From Ogataea parapolymorpha DL-1 (taxonomy: Eukaryota > Ascomycota > Pichiomycetes > Pichiales > Pichiaceae): 64,000 bases of DNA. The stretch covers positions 806,001 through 870,000 of the forward strand of contig NC_027862.1 of assembly GCF_000187245.1 (NCBI RefSeq), in the 5' to 3' direction. The notes below the pieces were generated by a model. The model was not told the DNA's origin. It made no database searches and worked only from the letters and a program-made list of their open reading frames with translations. Below, one piece after another: positions 45,745 to 56,642 of the stretch; the first letter of the stretch is position 1, and the number at the start of each line of letters is the position of its first letter. A program made the position numbers and the translations under genes.

Positions 45745-48700
45745 TCAAGCTTGTGACTCCGGATCTGCCGCAGCAGAGATACCTTCGTGATGTGCGGAAG
45801 AGATATCAGCTCCTTCATGCTCTGGTTCTGGTTCGTGGTCTTCTGCTTCTCTATCACTGTCTTCGTCTTCATGGTCGCCCAAAGCAGCAAAGATATTCCT
45901 GGATGCCTCTCTTGGCTCGTCAGGAGGAGTGCCCGCACCTTTCTGTCCGCTTGAGGCGCCAGAAGAGTTACCAGAACCAGCAGACGGCACCGTGGTAAAT
46001 TGCTGCTGGCTCAGTTTAGAAGAGGACAGCTTGCTTTTCTGCTTGTTGAAAGGTCCGAGAGATCTTTCCGATGAGTTTCTCACAACACCAACTTTTGATA
46101 TGTCATTAGAGGAAATTTGATTGCTGTTTCCCCATTTTGAATTGGATCTCGAGCTGTTGGATCTCGAAGAGCCTGATCTTGGGTCAGCTTTACGCCTTCT
46201 GATGGCATCTCTTTCCTCTTGTAAACGCTTAGCCTCCGCCTCTTGGTGAATTTCGGCAATAGTCTTTGGGCCAGCATTTGTCTTAGCATCTGCCCATCTG
46301 TTTGCTCTCAAATCACAAAGATCCATAAGCTTGAACTTGATTCTAGATGACAGCTGACAGTTATTAATGATGTGGTTAATTTTTTCGAATGCAAAGTCCA
46401 GTGGGCCTCTATTGCTGGAGTCAAGCTTGGCACCAGTTGTTGTCAATAGTTGTGTCAAAGTCTCCAAAGTGTCCTCACTTGGAGAGTCGGAGTCGGAAAG
46501 CTGATCAACAAGACACTTGATGATAATCTTTTCCGAAAGCAAGTTTAGGTAGTACAGCTCACCAATGAACCTGACAAGTCCCAAACCTCTTCTCTTGGCC
46601 GCTGCCAACTTATAGTATTCATCAGACATCATCTCTGGCTCTAATGGAGTACCGTCCTCGTTGGTTGGCAATTTATCAGACCAGCCCTTTTCGTATTCTG
46701 CTTGACATCTAGACAACAACAACTTCCGAACCAATCCAGAGGAGTAGACACGTTTTGGAACTTGTTCTGGCCGAGGCTGAGATTTATCCTCAACGTCTTC
46801 AGAAATATCTGTACAAAGCGTCAAACACAGTTTTGCGTAAACAGAAGACCACAAGTGCTCGTCACAAGCCTTGGCGAAAGTGAGTTCAATGACTTGCTTC
46901 AATGTCTTGACGTCATCTTCCCATTGCGCTTGGTTGGCGATCTTGATGATTTCAGCGGAAATAGTATCGAAGTTATCCAACGTCAACTTGTTTAAGTGCG
47001 ATTTGACCTTGGCATCCACATCATCTTCTTCTAATATCACAGTGACACCATCTGGAGCGTAACGAACCTCTTTTTCTTTGTTTCTTTGTGATCTTGGAAC
47101 CCATCTATTAGCAGACTTTTCCAGCGGCTTGACCTCAGCAGCTTGCTTGGCAGCTTCGGTCTCCTCGTCTCTGTTGTCCCTATCGTCATCCAATCTTCTA
47201 GGCTTCTTGGATCCTTGTCTTTGACTCTTTTCACGAGACCCGAGACCCATCTTCTTTTTAGAACCGCCTCTCGAACCGTTTCTGGATCCAAATTCACCTC
47301 TAAGGGTGGCACTTCTTGGCATAGCATTCGACGAACCTGCCCCGCCTCTTCCAAACTGACTTCCAGATCTAGAGAATCCGCGATCGCGTGATTCTTTTTT
47401 GGCACCAACCAAATCAATGATCGACCTCACTTTGGCATCCCATTCGTCATCAACAGGAAACTGACAGACCGGCTGGAATTGAAGTAAGAATGGCGGACTG
47501 TACTTATTCTTAGGAGCATTTTGCAATCTAGGATCAGGCTTCTCTTGTCCCTCTTTGTAGGGGAAGGCATAGATGTCTTTGATTGGAGTAGCTTTTGAAA
47601 TTTGAGCGAAAAAGCGGGTCATATCGAATGTCTTGTCTATACCTGGAGAAGCAGCTTCTAATGTCTCAGCTGTCTCATCTTTGGTATCCTCTTGGCTGTC
47701 TGCGACAGGAGAAGACTCGGGGCCTTCTGTTTGTTCAGAAACAGCATTTATTGGTTCTTCCTTCACAGGTGTAGGTTGTGCCTCTTCTTTTCCCTCGTCT
47801 ACAGAGGGGGCGCTTGCTGCAACAGGTTTAGGCTGAATTGACTCAATAGGAGATTCTGGGACAGCCTGAAGCTCATCGGGTTTCTCAGCTTGCTTGGATT
47901 CTGGTTGAGTCTCCTCAATTTCCTTGGTCTCCCCAATCTTCTCGATCTCCTTGGTAACCTCCTTTTGTTGCTCAACAAATGCAGTTGGCACGGTAGGCTT
48001 AGCAGGCTCCTTTGGCTCTTCCTTGGAAATTTCAGGTTTCTCGACCGGTTTTGGAGCTTCCTTGGAAATCTCTTGAGGTAGTTCCTTAGGGGTTTCACTT
48101 TTTTCAGAGGTTGCATCAGGCTTGGATTCTTTTTCGACTTCTTTTGTCGGTTGCGACTTCTCCTCCTTTTTCTCTGAAGTAGCTTTAGAGTTTTTGAGCC
48201 TCAGTTGCTCCAGGAACTTGGCCTTGAATTCCTCATTTGCCTTCTTCACCTCTGGCTGAGCCGGCTTTGCTGGGGAAGCATCCGGTTTGCTTGGTGACAT
48301 CGGCACAGACGCCGTTGAGCTGGTTGACGGCGGAACAGCAGGCAATGAGGCGTTAACTTTGGACAGAACGGGCGTGGAGGACGACGATGAAGATGACAAA
48401 GATGCAGTTTTGGAGTGGCCTTTATTGAATTGAACAGCCTCACCGTTCTTATTTTTGATACTCAGGTTGACGGGTTTTGTCACCGGGGTGTGGGTCGCTG
48501 AGTTCGGCAGCGTAGGGCTGATAGCAATAGCACCCGGTGGCGGCGGCGCGTAGTACGCTCCTCCTGGAACTCCTTGCGGAGGTGGTGCGTAGTAACTGTA
48601 AGCATAACCAGGTGCGGCCGCCTGATATGGCTGGGTCATATATCCTGTCCAACCTTGCTGCTGATAATATGGAGGTTGTGGATGTGACTGGTTGTAACTA

Positions 48701-48795
48701 CTGTAACTGCCATTGTTTCTCCTGTTCTTGTGGTAATTGGAGTTGTAATGGTGATGCGCGTTCCCTGTAGGCGGAACGCTATTTGGATTCGACAT
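45745..48795 (-). CDS. TIF4631: Translation initiation factor eIF4G
   Basis: A 1016-residue scaffold of the cap-binding complex. The N-terminus is Tyr/Gln/Asn-rich, as in yeast eIF4G; a Lys/Glu/Pro-rich linker follows. The eIF4E-binding motif YSPPFLL is near residue 432. RNA-binding Arg/Ser/Gly segments come next, then a MIF4G domain for eIF4A (about 600-840) and an RS-rich, acidic tail. The upstream in-frame codon at 48831 is TTG, so the ATG at 48795 is used. S. cerevisiae has two paralogues; I see one here. Confidence 0.94.
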   Translation of the reverse strand: MSNPNSVPPTGNAHHHYNSNYHKNRRNNGSYSSYNQSHPQPPYYQQQGWTGYMTQPYQAAAPGYAYSYYAPPPQGVPGGAYYAPPPPGAIAISPTLPNSATHTPVTKPVNLSIKNKNGEAVQFNKGHSKTASLSSSSSSSTPVLSKVNASLPAVPPSTSSTASVPMSPSKPDASPAKPAQPEVKKANEEFKAKFLEQLRLKNSKATSEKKEEKSQPTKEVEKESKPDATSEKSETPKELPQEISKEAPKPVEKPEISKEEPKEPAKPTVPTAFVEQQKEVTKEIEKIGETKEIEETQPESKQAEKPDELQAVPESPIESIQPKPVAASAPSVDEGKEEAQPTPVKEEPINAVSEQTEGPESSPVADSQEDTKDETAETLEAASPGIDKTFDMTRFFAQISKATPIKDIYAFPYKEGQEKPDPRLQNAPKNKYSPPFLLQFQPVCQFPVDDEWDAKVRSIIDLVGAKKESRDRGFSRSGSQFGRGGAGSSNAMPRSATLRGEFGSRNGSRGGSKKKMGLGSREKSQRQGSKKPRRLDDDRDNRDEETEAAKQAAEVKPLEKSANRWVPRSQRNKEKEVRYAPDGVTVILEEDDVDAKVKSHLNKLTLDNFDTISAEIIKIANQAQWEDDVKTLKQVIELTFAKACDEHLWSSVYAKLCLTLCTDISEDVEDKSQPRPEQVPKRVYSSGLVRKLLLSRCQAEYEKGWSDKLPTNEDGTPLEPEMMSDEYYKLAAAKRRGLGLVRFIGELYYLNLLSEKIIIKCLVDQLSDSDSPSEDTLETLTQLLTTTGAKLDSSNRGPLDFAFEKINHIINNCQLSSRIKFKLMDLCDLRANRWADAKTNAGPKTIAEIHQEAEAKRLQEERDAIRRRKADPRSGSSRSNSSRSNSKWGNSNQISSNDISKVGVVRNSSERSLGPFNKQKSKLSSSKLSQQQFTTVPSAGSGNSSGASSGQKGAGTPPDEPREASRNIFAALGDHEDEDSDREAEDHEPEPEHEGADISSAHHEGISAAADPESQA

Positions 48796-49119
48796 GATCA
48801 AATTGTCAATGGGTTGATGAAAAATTCCCAAAGGAGTATCGATCCCGATAGAAGAAAAAGGTACCGAACGGATTCCACGTGAGCAAACACGTTTCTAAGG
48901 AACTACGAGTAGGAAGTTCCTGATATATATACCTAAAATAAGATATATATTGGTACAATTACCTTTTTTACAAGAGAAAGATTTTTTTTGGTTTTGTTCG
49001 CTTTCAATAAATTTTCACCGTTACCCGGAAAGTCATTTTCGATCCACGATTTTAGCGTTCGGCAGAGCCATATCCATTGTGGTGAGCATTGCATGTGGTT
49101 CTGCTCAGCGTGCCGAGCT
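48796..49119. promoter_or_regulatory. eIF4G upstream region
   Basis: 324 bases upstream of eIF4G and downstream of the small Cys-rich gene, both on the minus strand. A CACGTG lies at 48876-48881, 81 bases before the eIF4G start, and AT-repeat TATA-like sequence lies at 48922-48950. No other gene is seen. Confidence 0.45.
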
Positions 49120-49495
49120 TTACGCTCGATGTAACCCAATTCTGCCAATCATCAATTTTGCTGCCATGGCTCCCAGCAATACCAAAACAATTAAGCAGAA
49201 TCCGTAAATTATCACCATGTCTTTGTAAGATTCCCGTTCTGTGTGGTTAGCTGTATGGATCTAGGTTTCTGCACTTACGGAAACAGTAGGCCGTCATCAA
49301 TTCGCGGTTCTCTGGATCTCTGCACATGTCAATTTTTTGATCCAGACAATATTGCACTGTGCACTGACTACAGCCATGAGCGGTTTCCAGCTCGAGGATC
49401 TCGTAGTTCACCTCGCAATCGCACTTACAATACGATTGGAAGCATGTTGCGAGGCCGGTGAACACGAGACCTGAGAGCCACAAACGGAAAAGCAT
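49120..49495 (-). CDS. Small Cys-rich, single-pass membrane protein, spliced
   Basis: Two exons, 49495-49279 and 49238-49120, giving 111 residues. A signal peptide (MLFRLWLSGLVFTGLATC) is followed by a luminal/extracellular domain with the pattern YCKCDC...CSQC...YC...MC...YCFQRES, and one membrane segment (VIIYGFCLIVLVLLGAMAA) near the C-terminus. The CFQR(E/D)SxKD junction is created by splicing and is, as I recall, conserved in a fungal family of unknown function. Without splicing the protein ends at 82 residues with no membrane segment. Confidence 0.78.
49239..49278 (-). other. Intron of the small Cys-rich gene (predicted)
   Basis: 40 bases on the minus strand: donor GTAAGT at 49278-49273, branch GCTAAC with branch A at 49247, acceptor CACACAG ending at 49239. 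The branch A is eight bases from the acceptor G. Confidence 0.8.
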
Positions 49496-49550
49496 GTATA
49501 TTTATCAGCAGTTGCTGGCTGCACCTTTACACCGACCCATATTTTTCCAT

Positions 49551-49558
49551 TCGCCACC
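49551..49558 (-). promoter_or_regulatory. PACE-like element upstream of RPT6
   Basis: TCGCCACC reads GGTGGCGA on the minus strand, a one-base variant of the Rpn4 proteasome-associated control element GGTGGCAAA. It lies 59 bases before the RPT6 ATG, where such sites usually lie in yeast proteasome genes. Confidence 0.55.
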
Positions 49559-49616
49559 AAAATAAAATCAACGATTGTGAAGAAAGGTTCTTTTCGAAAA
49601 CTCAATCAATTGCAAA

Positions 49617-50813
49617 ATGGCGACCGCAGCGTCACACGAAGCAGGCATCAAGCCATTTTTCAAACAGAAGATACAGGATTTTGAGATTCAAGTCAACGAT
49701 AAGACGCAAAATCTGAGAAGACTGGAGGCACAAAGAAATGCATTGAACGCCAAAGTCAGAGCTCTAAAAGACGAGTTGAAGCTTTTACAAGAGCCGGGTT
49801 CCTATGTGGGGGAGGTTGTGAAGGTTATGGGAAAGAAGAAAGTTTTAGTGAAAGTTCACCCAGAGGGAAAGTATGTCGTGAACGTGGCGAATGACATCGA
49901 TATCAAGAAGATCACCCCAAGTTTGCGGGTCTGTCTTAGAAGTGACACATATGAATTGCACCAAATTTTGCCTAACAAAGTGGACCCATTGGTCTCGCTC
50001 ATGATGGTTGAAAAAGTTCCTGACTCCACCTACGACATGGTTGGCGGTCTTGACAAGCAGATCAAAGAAATCAAGGAGGTGATTGAGCTTCCGGTGAAGC
50101 ACCCTGAATTATTTGAGAGTCTGGGTATCGCTCAGCCGAAGGGTGTGATCTTGTACGGACCACCGGGAACAGGAAAAACGTTGTTGGCAAGGGCGGTGGC
50201 TCACCACACAGACTGTAAATTCATTAGAGTCTCAGGATCGGAGCTAGTTCAGAAGTACATTGGTGAGGGATCAAGAATGGTTAGAGAATTGTTTGTGATG
50301 GCCAGGGAACACGCCCCTTCCATTATTTTCATGGACGAGATCGACTCTATTGGATCCTCGAGAGTGGAGAGTTCTTCGGGTGGAGGCGACTCTGAAGTGC
50401 AAAGAACCATGTTGGAGCTGTTGAATCAGCTGGACGGTTTTGAATCGTCGAAAGACATTAAAATCATCATGGCTACCAACAGGTTGGACATTCTGGATCC
50501 TGCACTTCTAAGACCGGGAAGAATTGACAGAAAGATTGAATTTCCACCACCAACATTGAACGCTAGAACCGATATTCTTAAGATTCACTCGAGGTCGATG
50601 AACTTGACAAGAGGAATCGATCTTATGAAAATCGCAGAGAAGATGAACGGCTGCTCTGGTGCTGAGATCAAAGGAGTTTGCACAGAGGCCGGAATGTACG
50701 CATTAAGGGAAAGAAGAATACACGTTACACAGGAAGACTTTGAACTTGCCGTTGCAAAAGTCATGAACAAGAATGAGGAAGGTGCCGTTTCTATTACGAA
50801 GCTATTTAAGTAA
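49617..50813 (+). CDS. RPT6: 26S proteasome base ATPase Rpt6
   Basis: A 398-residue AAA subunit of the 19S regulatory particle that unfolds and feeds substrates to the 20S core. An N-terminal coiled coil, an OB domain ([12 protein letters not shown]), Walker [19 protein letters not shown] and [19 protein letters not shown] are all present. Near-identity to Rpt6/Sug1 across the AAA part, including [11 protein letters not shown] and the C-terminal KLFK, sets it apart from Rpt1-5. CTG encodes invariant Leu residues here. Confidence 0.97.
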   Translation: MATAASHEAGIKPFFKQKIQDFEIQVNDKTQNLRRLEAQRNALNAKVRALKDELKLLQEPGSYVGEVVKVMGKKKVLVKVHPEGKYVVNVANDIDIKKITPSLRVCLRSDTYELHQILPNKVDPLVSLMMVEKVPDSTYDMVGGLDKQIKEIKEVIELPVKHPELFESLGIAQPKGVILYGPPGTGKTLLARAVAHHTDCKFIRVSGSELVQKYIGEGSRMVRELFVMAREHAPSIIFMDEIDSIGSSRVESSSGGGDSEVQRTMLELLNQLDGFESSKDIKIIMATNRLDILDPALLRPGRIDRKIEFPPPTLNARTDILKIHSRSMNLTRGIDLMKIAEKMNGCSGAEIKGVCTEAGMYALRERRIHVTQEDFELAVAKVMNKNEEGAVSITKLFK

Positions 50814-50815
50814 GA

Positions 50816-52603
50816 TTACGCCTCGTCGATTCTCACTGCATTATTACTCAGCCAGGATCTGACGTCGTCAAGATTGTCTTTTGCTTGGACCGCTTTGCAG
50901 ATCCAAGCTCTATCATATTCGTGTTCATCCAAGAGCAGCGAGACCATCAACAATTTTTTGGTAGTTGCTAGATCCACGCAGAAATAGAATACCGACGAGT
51001 TCATCAGCTGTGTTTTAATATGGTTTAGAATTTCGCCGAAGTTCTTGAAGGACGCCATCCCGCTAGATTTGCACTCTTTATTTTTGCACCACGTGTTTCC
51101 GCAGCCAGAGTTCAGTTGCAGGATGTACCGTCGTTCAACACGGCTACGCAATTTTTGGCCCGTTGGATCATTGATAGGTGAATATAGTGGCCCAAAACAA
51201 AATTCACATAATTTCAGTTCGTTTGAAGTAGCTGCTTCTCGAATGCAATTGACATTTGAGCAGATCACGGGTTTAGGCTTTGACACTCTGTTGAGCTCGT
51301 GTAGCTTCATATGCGATTCCAAGTCTCTGAGTCTGACGTTTCGCTTGCATCTTGGACATTCTGTAGTTTTTGATCCACATTCGAGCTCGTGCTGTGACAT
51401 CCCAGAAAGGAGAGCATCCGTAGAGGCCTCCATCTTGGGCACCATCAAATGACAAAATCTACACTCATGCAACGTATAAGGACAGCTCGTAGCAACATGC
51501 ACACAGTGGTCCACCAATCTGGTTGAGACCATCTGTGAGCATCGCGAGCATTCCAATGGTACAGGCTCGTGATAGTATTTTTGGTGTCTCTTGAAAGATG
51601 TTTCGTCGTCTCCGTACGCTTCGCAGCAGTGCCAATGATTTTCAGGCACGGTTCTAAGGAACACCTTGCCACAGCCGTGTGGACACTTGACGTTGTTGCG
51701 CAGACAGAAATTCTCGTGCATTATTTTAGAGGTAGCAGCTACCGTGGCTCCACAGTTGCTGCACACATTGGCTGAGGAGACGGGATTGGCTGTTTCAAAC
51801 GAGTATGGCGACAGTTGAACCAGCGTGGGCCCGAAGGGTAGCAGGTACAGCGTCCTTTCAAAGTAAGGAAACGTACTCTGGAGCATCAGCTTGTTGTCAC
51901 CGTTCAACGTGTGCCATATAAAAGAATGGTCGCTTACATTGGGTAGGTTGGAAACGACAAAGTCTGTATCGGCAGTGATAAGCACACGCTCGTGGTCTTC
52001 TAGCTCAAGCTTGAGCAGCTTATTGGTTTGCGCATTTTCGTTGACGCGAATAGCGTCGATAGTCTCCCTGTGCAAAAATTGCTTGGCCATTTCGTCGTTC
52101 AAAGGAACAACGTCCAAGTTGATGTCTGTGTCTATGATGCAAACTGTAGGCGCCGGTTCGAGTTTGTCAATGAGAAGCTCATACGAGCCAAACTCATCTT
52201 CAAGGTGCAAAGTCTGCCCGCGGGTGAGCGAGCAATAATATTTGGTGAGCTTTGCCTCCAAAAACCATTTCCAGTCCAAAATGTTCTTGTATAATTTAAG
52301 CGGCTTGATGCTCAGATCAGTGGCTTTTGGCAGCTCAATCAGCTCTGCCTGAACCGGGAACCCACCTTCCCCTTTTAAAGCCTCAAATAAATCGCCAGAA
52401 ACAAATACGGTGTCCTCTGGAGCACTGAACTCGCGTACGCCGGCGTAGCACACATTGGTGGCGGTGGCAAGCCGAAACGTCAGGGGATGCGGCAGTGGAT
52501 CGTGCTGCTTCACAAGACTCTCCAGCACAGATGCGGGCAGATCGATCTTGTCGGAATGGACGGGGATGGCAGTGGACTTTTCCACGCGCGCAAAACTGAA
52601 CAT
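50816..52603 (-). CDS. UFD1-like protein with zinc fingers and an AZUL-like C-terminus
   Basis: A 595-residue protein with an uncommon domain string. Residues 1-190 resemble the Ufd1 N-terminal double-barrel domain (a DKLEPAPTVCIIDTD block like Ufd1 EVKPESSSKSICVIETD). Residues about 280-430 carry many CxxC/CxxxC and His pairs of TRAF/C2H2 type. Residues about 490-595 hold RYILQLNSGCGNTWCKNKEC, close to the AZUL zinc domain of UBE3A ligases. A role in ubiquitin recognition or ligation is inferred, not shown. It is convergent with RPT6, with two bases between the stop codons. Upstream in-frame codons are TTG AAC, so 52603 is the first ATG. Confidence 0.75.
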   Translation of the reverse strand: MFSFARVEKSTAIPVHSDKIDLPASVLESLVKQHDPLPHPLTFRLATATNVCYAGVREFSAPEDTVFVSGDLFEALKGEGGFPVQAELIELPKATDLSIKPLKLYKNILDWKWFLEAKLTKYYCSLTRGQTLHLEDEFGSYELLIDKLEPAPTVCIIDTDINLDVVPLNDEMAKQFLHRETIDAIRVNENAQTNKLLKLELEDHERVLITADTDFVVSNLPNVSDHSFIWHTLNGDNKLMLQSTFPYFERTLYLLPFGPTLVQLSPYSFETANPVSSANVCSNCGATVAATSKIMHENFCLRNNVKCPHGCGKVFLRTVPENHWHCCEAYGDDETSFKRHQKYYHEPVPLECSRCSQMVSTRLVDHCVHVATSCPYTLHECRFCHLMVPKMEASTDALLSGMSQHELECGSKTTECPRCKRNVRLRDLESHMKLHELNRVSKPKPVICSNVNCIREAATSNELKLCEFCFGPLYSPINDPTGQKLRSRVERRYILQLNSGCGNTWCKNKECKSSGMASFKNFGEILNHIKTQLMNSSVFYFCVDLATTKKLLMVSLLLDEHEYDRAWICKAVQAKDNLDDVRSWLSNNAVRIDEA

Positions 52604-52684
52604 GTTCAAGATCTTTCTACACAGCCGTTAGTATATAGTGCGGAAAAATAATTAAAGCTCGTGCACAGCCTTGGTCAACGGGGG

Positions 52685-53596
52685 CTATTCGTTCTTTTCC
52701 CTATACAGTATGATTTCGCTCTGTTTAAAGTACCGACGAGCATCCTCGTCTATCAAGACCAGGCTGAGGAACGTTCTCGTGGAAAATTTCTTGTTGACGT
52801 CTCTATACGTCGGCGTCAGGTCGAATCCACCCAGGAACAATCTTATTGGAATCGTCTCTCCTCTGACGGGCGCCCCATCCATAATTTCAAACTTGACAAC
52901 GGTCTCGCTCTCATTCAGTTGGTTCGGAGGCGCTCCGCACGACTCTCTTCGTATGAGCGAGAGCTCCATGTGCTTGATTTTGAGCCGCACTAGCAGAAAG
53001 TATATTCTTCCCACAATCACGTCTTTCAGGGAGTATTTATTCTTCGAGTACTCAAACTCAATATGCAAACAATCCTCAATCCCCACATCCATTTTCACCG
53101 AGCTTGTGGGCACCACGCTCTCGGAATCTGCGCTCTGGGGGTCCTGGTACTGGTACACCCAGAGCTCTTTCTCTCTGATCACATCTGCTGACTTGCGCGA
53201 AACGGTCACTTTGAGATAGTACCGCAAACGCACATTGATGCCGCGGTAACTTTCGTACTGTTTCTCGACGTTTCTGAACTCGAACGGAAAGGTCTCTGGA
53301 TGCCTCAGTTCCCCGGGACTGGCAAGCTCGTGCGCCATTGACAGGAAATTGTCGGTCACCAGGCCATCATTGTTGGTTTCTATCGTGCCTAAAAGCTGAA
53401 TTTTGATTCCTGTGTGCTCCACCCTTTTGTTGTCTCTGGTTCTTATGGTCACCTGGCCCTTAACGGTCTCGCCGTCCTTGTACAATGGGAGCTTCTCCTT
53501 GCGTCCCTTGATGCCTTTCTGTTCCACTGTCTCACGCGAGTCCTCTCCGTCAAGACGAAGCTCTATGTCCAGCGGCGACTTGAATATAAAAGACAT
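52685..53596 (-). CDS. PEP8: Retromer subunit Vps26/Pep8
   Basis: A 303-residue arrestin-fold protein of the retromer core, which recycles Vps10 and other cargo from endosomes to the Golgi. The VPS26 hallmark runs through the protein: N-terminal IFKSPLDIELRL, FEFRNVEKQYESYRGINVRLRYYLKVTV, and IPIRLFLGGFDLTPTYR. Length fits the human form; yeast Pep8 is slightly longer. Confidence 0.96.
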   Translation of the reverse strand: MSFIFKSPLDIELRLDGEDSRETVEQKGIKGRKEKLPLYKDGETVKGQVTIRTRDNKRVEHTGIKIQLLGTIETNNDGLVTDNFLSMAHELASPGELRHPETFPFEFRNVEKQYESYRGINVRLRYYLKVTVSRKSADVIREKELWVYQYQDPQSADSESVVPTSSVKMDVGIEDCLHIEFEYSKNKYSLKDVIVGRIYFLLVRLKIKHMELSLIRRESCGAPPNQLNESETVVKFEIMDGAPVRGETIPIRLFLGGFDLTPTYRDVNKKFSTRTFLSLVLIDEDARRYFKQSEIILYREKNE

Positions 53597-53663
53597 GGCA
53601 AAATAGAGGTTGTATTTTTATATAGACAACTTGTTTTTACACTCTGCCAAATTACGGGCAACT

Positions 53664-54476
<813 letters not shown>

Positions 54477-54558
54477 TTACTGTCGGATTCAACTTTTTTA
54501 TGATTGGAGAATACGCTATATATGATTTCATTCTAAATCCTAGCTCGCGAAAACAGCT

Positions 54559-56130
54559 CTAAAACTTGACGTCCCAGCTGTCCAACTTCATAGTGCCATT
54601 TTCCTGCAAATTAATGTGCATCTTGAAAGCGTCCTTCAAAATGTGTGGCTCGTGCATCGTCTTCTTTTTCTCGCAGTAGAACAGGGCTCTGTCATAGTAG
54701 TCTTGCAACTGTGCTCTGTAGTCTGGGTGAGCACACTTGTTGATGATCTTGCTGACCCTCTCCTTTGGCGAGCATCCTCTGAGGTCGGCAAGACCGAAAT
54801 CGGTCACAATCACGTCCAAGTCATGCTCGGTCTGGTCAATGTGTGAAGCAAATGGAACAACACACGAAATTCCGGTAGGGTCTGTCTTGGTAGGTCTGGC
54901 TGCTGGAGTGTGCATGATCGAAAGCTTGGCGTTTCTCAGGAAATCAGCCGATCCTCCCAGTCCATTCAGCATTCTGGATCCATTCACGTTGGTTGAGTTG
55001 GCGTGCGCGTAGATGTCCACCTCGACTGGTGTGTTCATAGCAATGACACCGAGTCTTCTGATTATTTCTGGGGAATTCGACACAACCTGCGATCTCAGAC
55101 ACAATTTCTTCGAGAAGAGGTCCCAGTTGTCGAAGAACTTTTTGAATCCGTCCTTCGACAGCCTGATGGAGGTGGCAGTAGCATACTCCATGGCTCCTGT
55201 CTCGAAGAATGGCAAGAACGAGTCCTGCAAAACCTCTGTCCAAACAGTCAGGTTCTTGAACGAGGAGTCTGCCAGTCCCCCGATGATGGCATTAGCAACG
55301 TTACCAATACCGGACTGCAATGGGTGCAGGTTGTCTGGCATTCTACCAGCATTGACCTCGTGCTCAAAAAACTCAATCAGATGGCTGGCAATCCGTTTTG
55401 ACGTTTCATCAGAAGGCGCTGGGTCTGGGACTCTGTCTGGAGTGGTGGACTCGACGACGGCCACGACTCTAGATGGATCGACCGGAATGGCGTGCAAACC
55501 GTTCTTGTGGTCAACAGAGGTGTATGGGTATGGTTTTCTGAAAGGTGGGTGTTCTGGCATGTCAATGTCGTGCAATCCCTCGAAAGATGGCGTGGCGGTG
55601 TTGACCTCGATGATGATCTTGTCGGAGCAGCTCAACATCTCAGGAGAGGCACCGACAGCTGGACCTGGCACAATAGCGCCGTCCTCGGTGATGGCAGTTG
55701 CCTCGATGATGGTGTAATCCAAAAGATCATTGGATTTGTCCATGGTGTAGTAACCGTAAGTAAGGTCTTGAGGGAACATAGACAAGTGTTTATCGAAAAA
55801 TTGGGTTTTGTTGGAGTTGATCGCAGCGGCGATCGGTTTGCCGACTTGGTGAGGCGCACGTCTCAAAATCATGTCATTTTGAGCCCATTGTGATTCTTCT
55901 GGACCGGCAGAGGCACCCACAAACAAGTTGAAGGCCAATTTGCCCTGCAAATTGTTCTTTTCAACGTGATCCACAAGAGCTTGAGGAACGACTTTAGGGG
56001 CTCCCACTCCGGTGAAGCCCGACCATCCGAGGTATTGGCCGTGCTGGAATAGAGGAATACACTCTTCAGCGGTTCTAAGCTTCTTGAGATATGGAGCGTA
56101 GCGGACTCTTTGCTTGAGAATGGCAGACAT
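54559..56130 (-). CDS. ACH1: Acetyl-CoA hydrolase / succinyl-CoA:acetate CoA-transferase
   Basis: A 523-residue mitochondrial enzyme. In yeast, Ach1 mainly transfers CoA from succinyl-CoA to acetate, detoxifying acetate. The sequence follows Ach1 throughout ([45 protein letters not shown]), with the presumed catalytic Glu in the MEYATATS region. It is rich in C2-metabolism context with SFC1 and SDH2 in the same window. Confidence 0.96.
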   Translation of the reverse strand: MSAILKQRVRYAPYLKKLRTAEECIPLFQHGQYLGWSGFTGVGAPKVVPQALVDHVEKNNLQGKLAFNLFVGASAGPEESQWAQNDMILRRAPHQVGKPIAAAINSNKTQFFDKHLSMFPQDLTYGYYTMDKSNDLLDYTIIEATAITEDGAIVPGPAVGASPEMLSCSDKIIIEVNTATPSFEGLHDIDMPEHPPFRKPYPYTSVDHKNGLHAIPVDPSRVVAVVESTTPDRVPDPAPSDETSKRIASHLIEFFEHEVNAGRMPDNLHPLQSGIGNVANAIIGGLADSSFKNLTVWTEVLQDSFLPFFETGAMEYATATSIRLSKDGFKKFFDNWDLFSKKLCLRSQVVSNSPEIIRRLGVIAMNTPVEVDIYAHANSTNVNGSRMLNGLGGSADFLRNAKLSIMHTPAARPTKTDPTGISCVVPFASHIDQTEHDLDVIVTDFGLADLRGCSPKERVSKIINKCAHPDYRAQLQDYYDRALFYCEKKKTMHEPHILKDAFKMHINLQENGTMKLDSWDVKF

Positions 56131-56642
56131 GATAAAAAAGAATGGTTACAAAACGGAAGGGAAATTCGGAGAGAAAATATTTATATATACAAATGGTGTT
56201 ATTTCCGGTTTTCAGAATTTCTTGGATCCAGTTTATATCTTTCCGGCACGGGGTGTGCGAACAATAAAACTTGACAAAAAAATAGCATCGATGAATAGCT
56301 GGTGGAGAGAACCGATATGGCCTATATCCGGTTCTCAAACCGATAGGCCTCGGGTCTCTGACTTGCGAGAGCTGGAAAGTGGCTTCGAACCGTCGTTTGA
56401 GACTACGTACTACCATATTTTAGAGACTTATTACTTTGCGACTCGGAACCCGTTACAGGTCATCCCCTCATGCGCGTGATATTATCCTGACGCACCCTGT
56501 CGACTGGCCAATAAAATTGCACGAGATGACAAAACGGCCGCGAAGTTTAGTACTTTCGCACCTGGGGAAAAAAACTACATGACCCGCTTTTTGGAACGCG
56601 GGACGAATGTGGGGGGTGTTGTTTCCGTACTTATTATATTCG
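56131..56642. promoter_or_regulatory. ACH1 upstream region with 30-base palindrome
   Basis: 512 bases between the ACH1 start and the stop of the F-box-like gene. A near-perfect inverted repeat at 56307-56336 (arms GAGAACCGATAT and ATATCCGGTTCTC around a GGCC centre) is followed by CGG-N8-CCG at 56329-56342. A CCAAT lies near 56505. These are typical of zinc-cluster and Hap binding. A 121-codon open frame on the plus strand here is judged spurious. Confidence 0.5.

Noticed and set aside
56114..56479. A 121-codon plus-strand frame upstream of ACH1
   Set aside because: It overlaps the ACH1 start and a palindromic promoter; no recognisable features and no isolated promoter.
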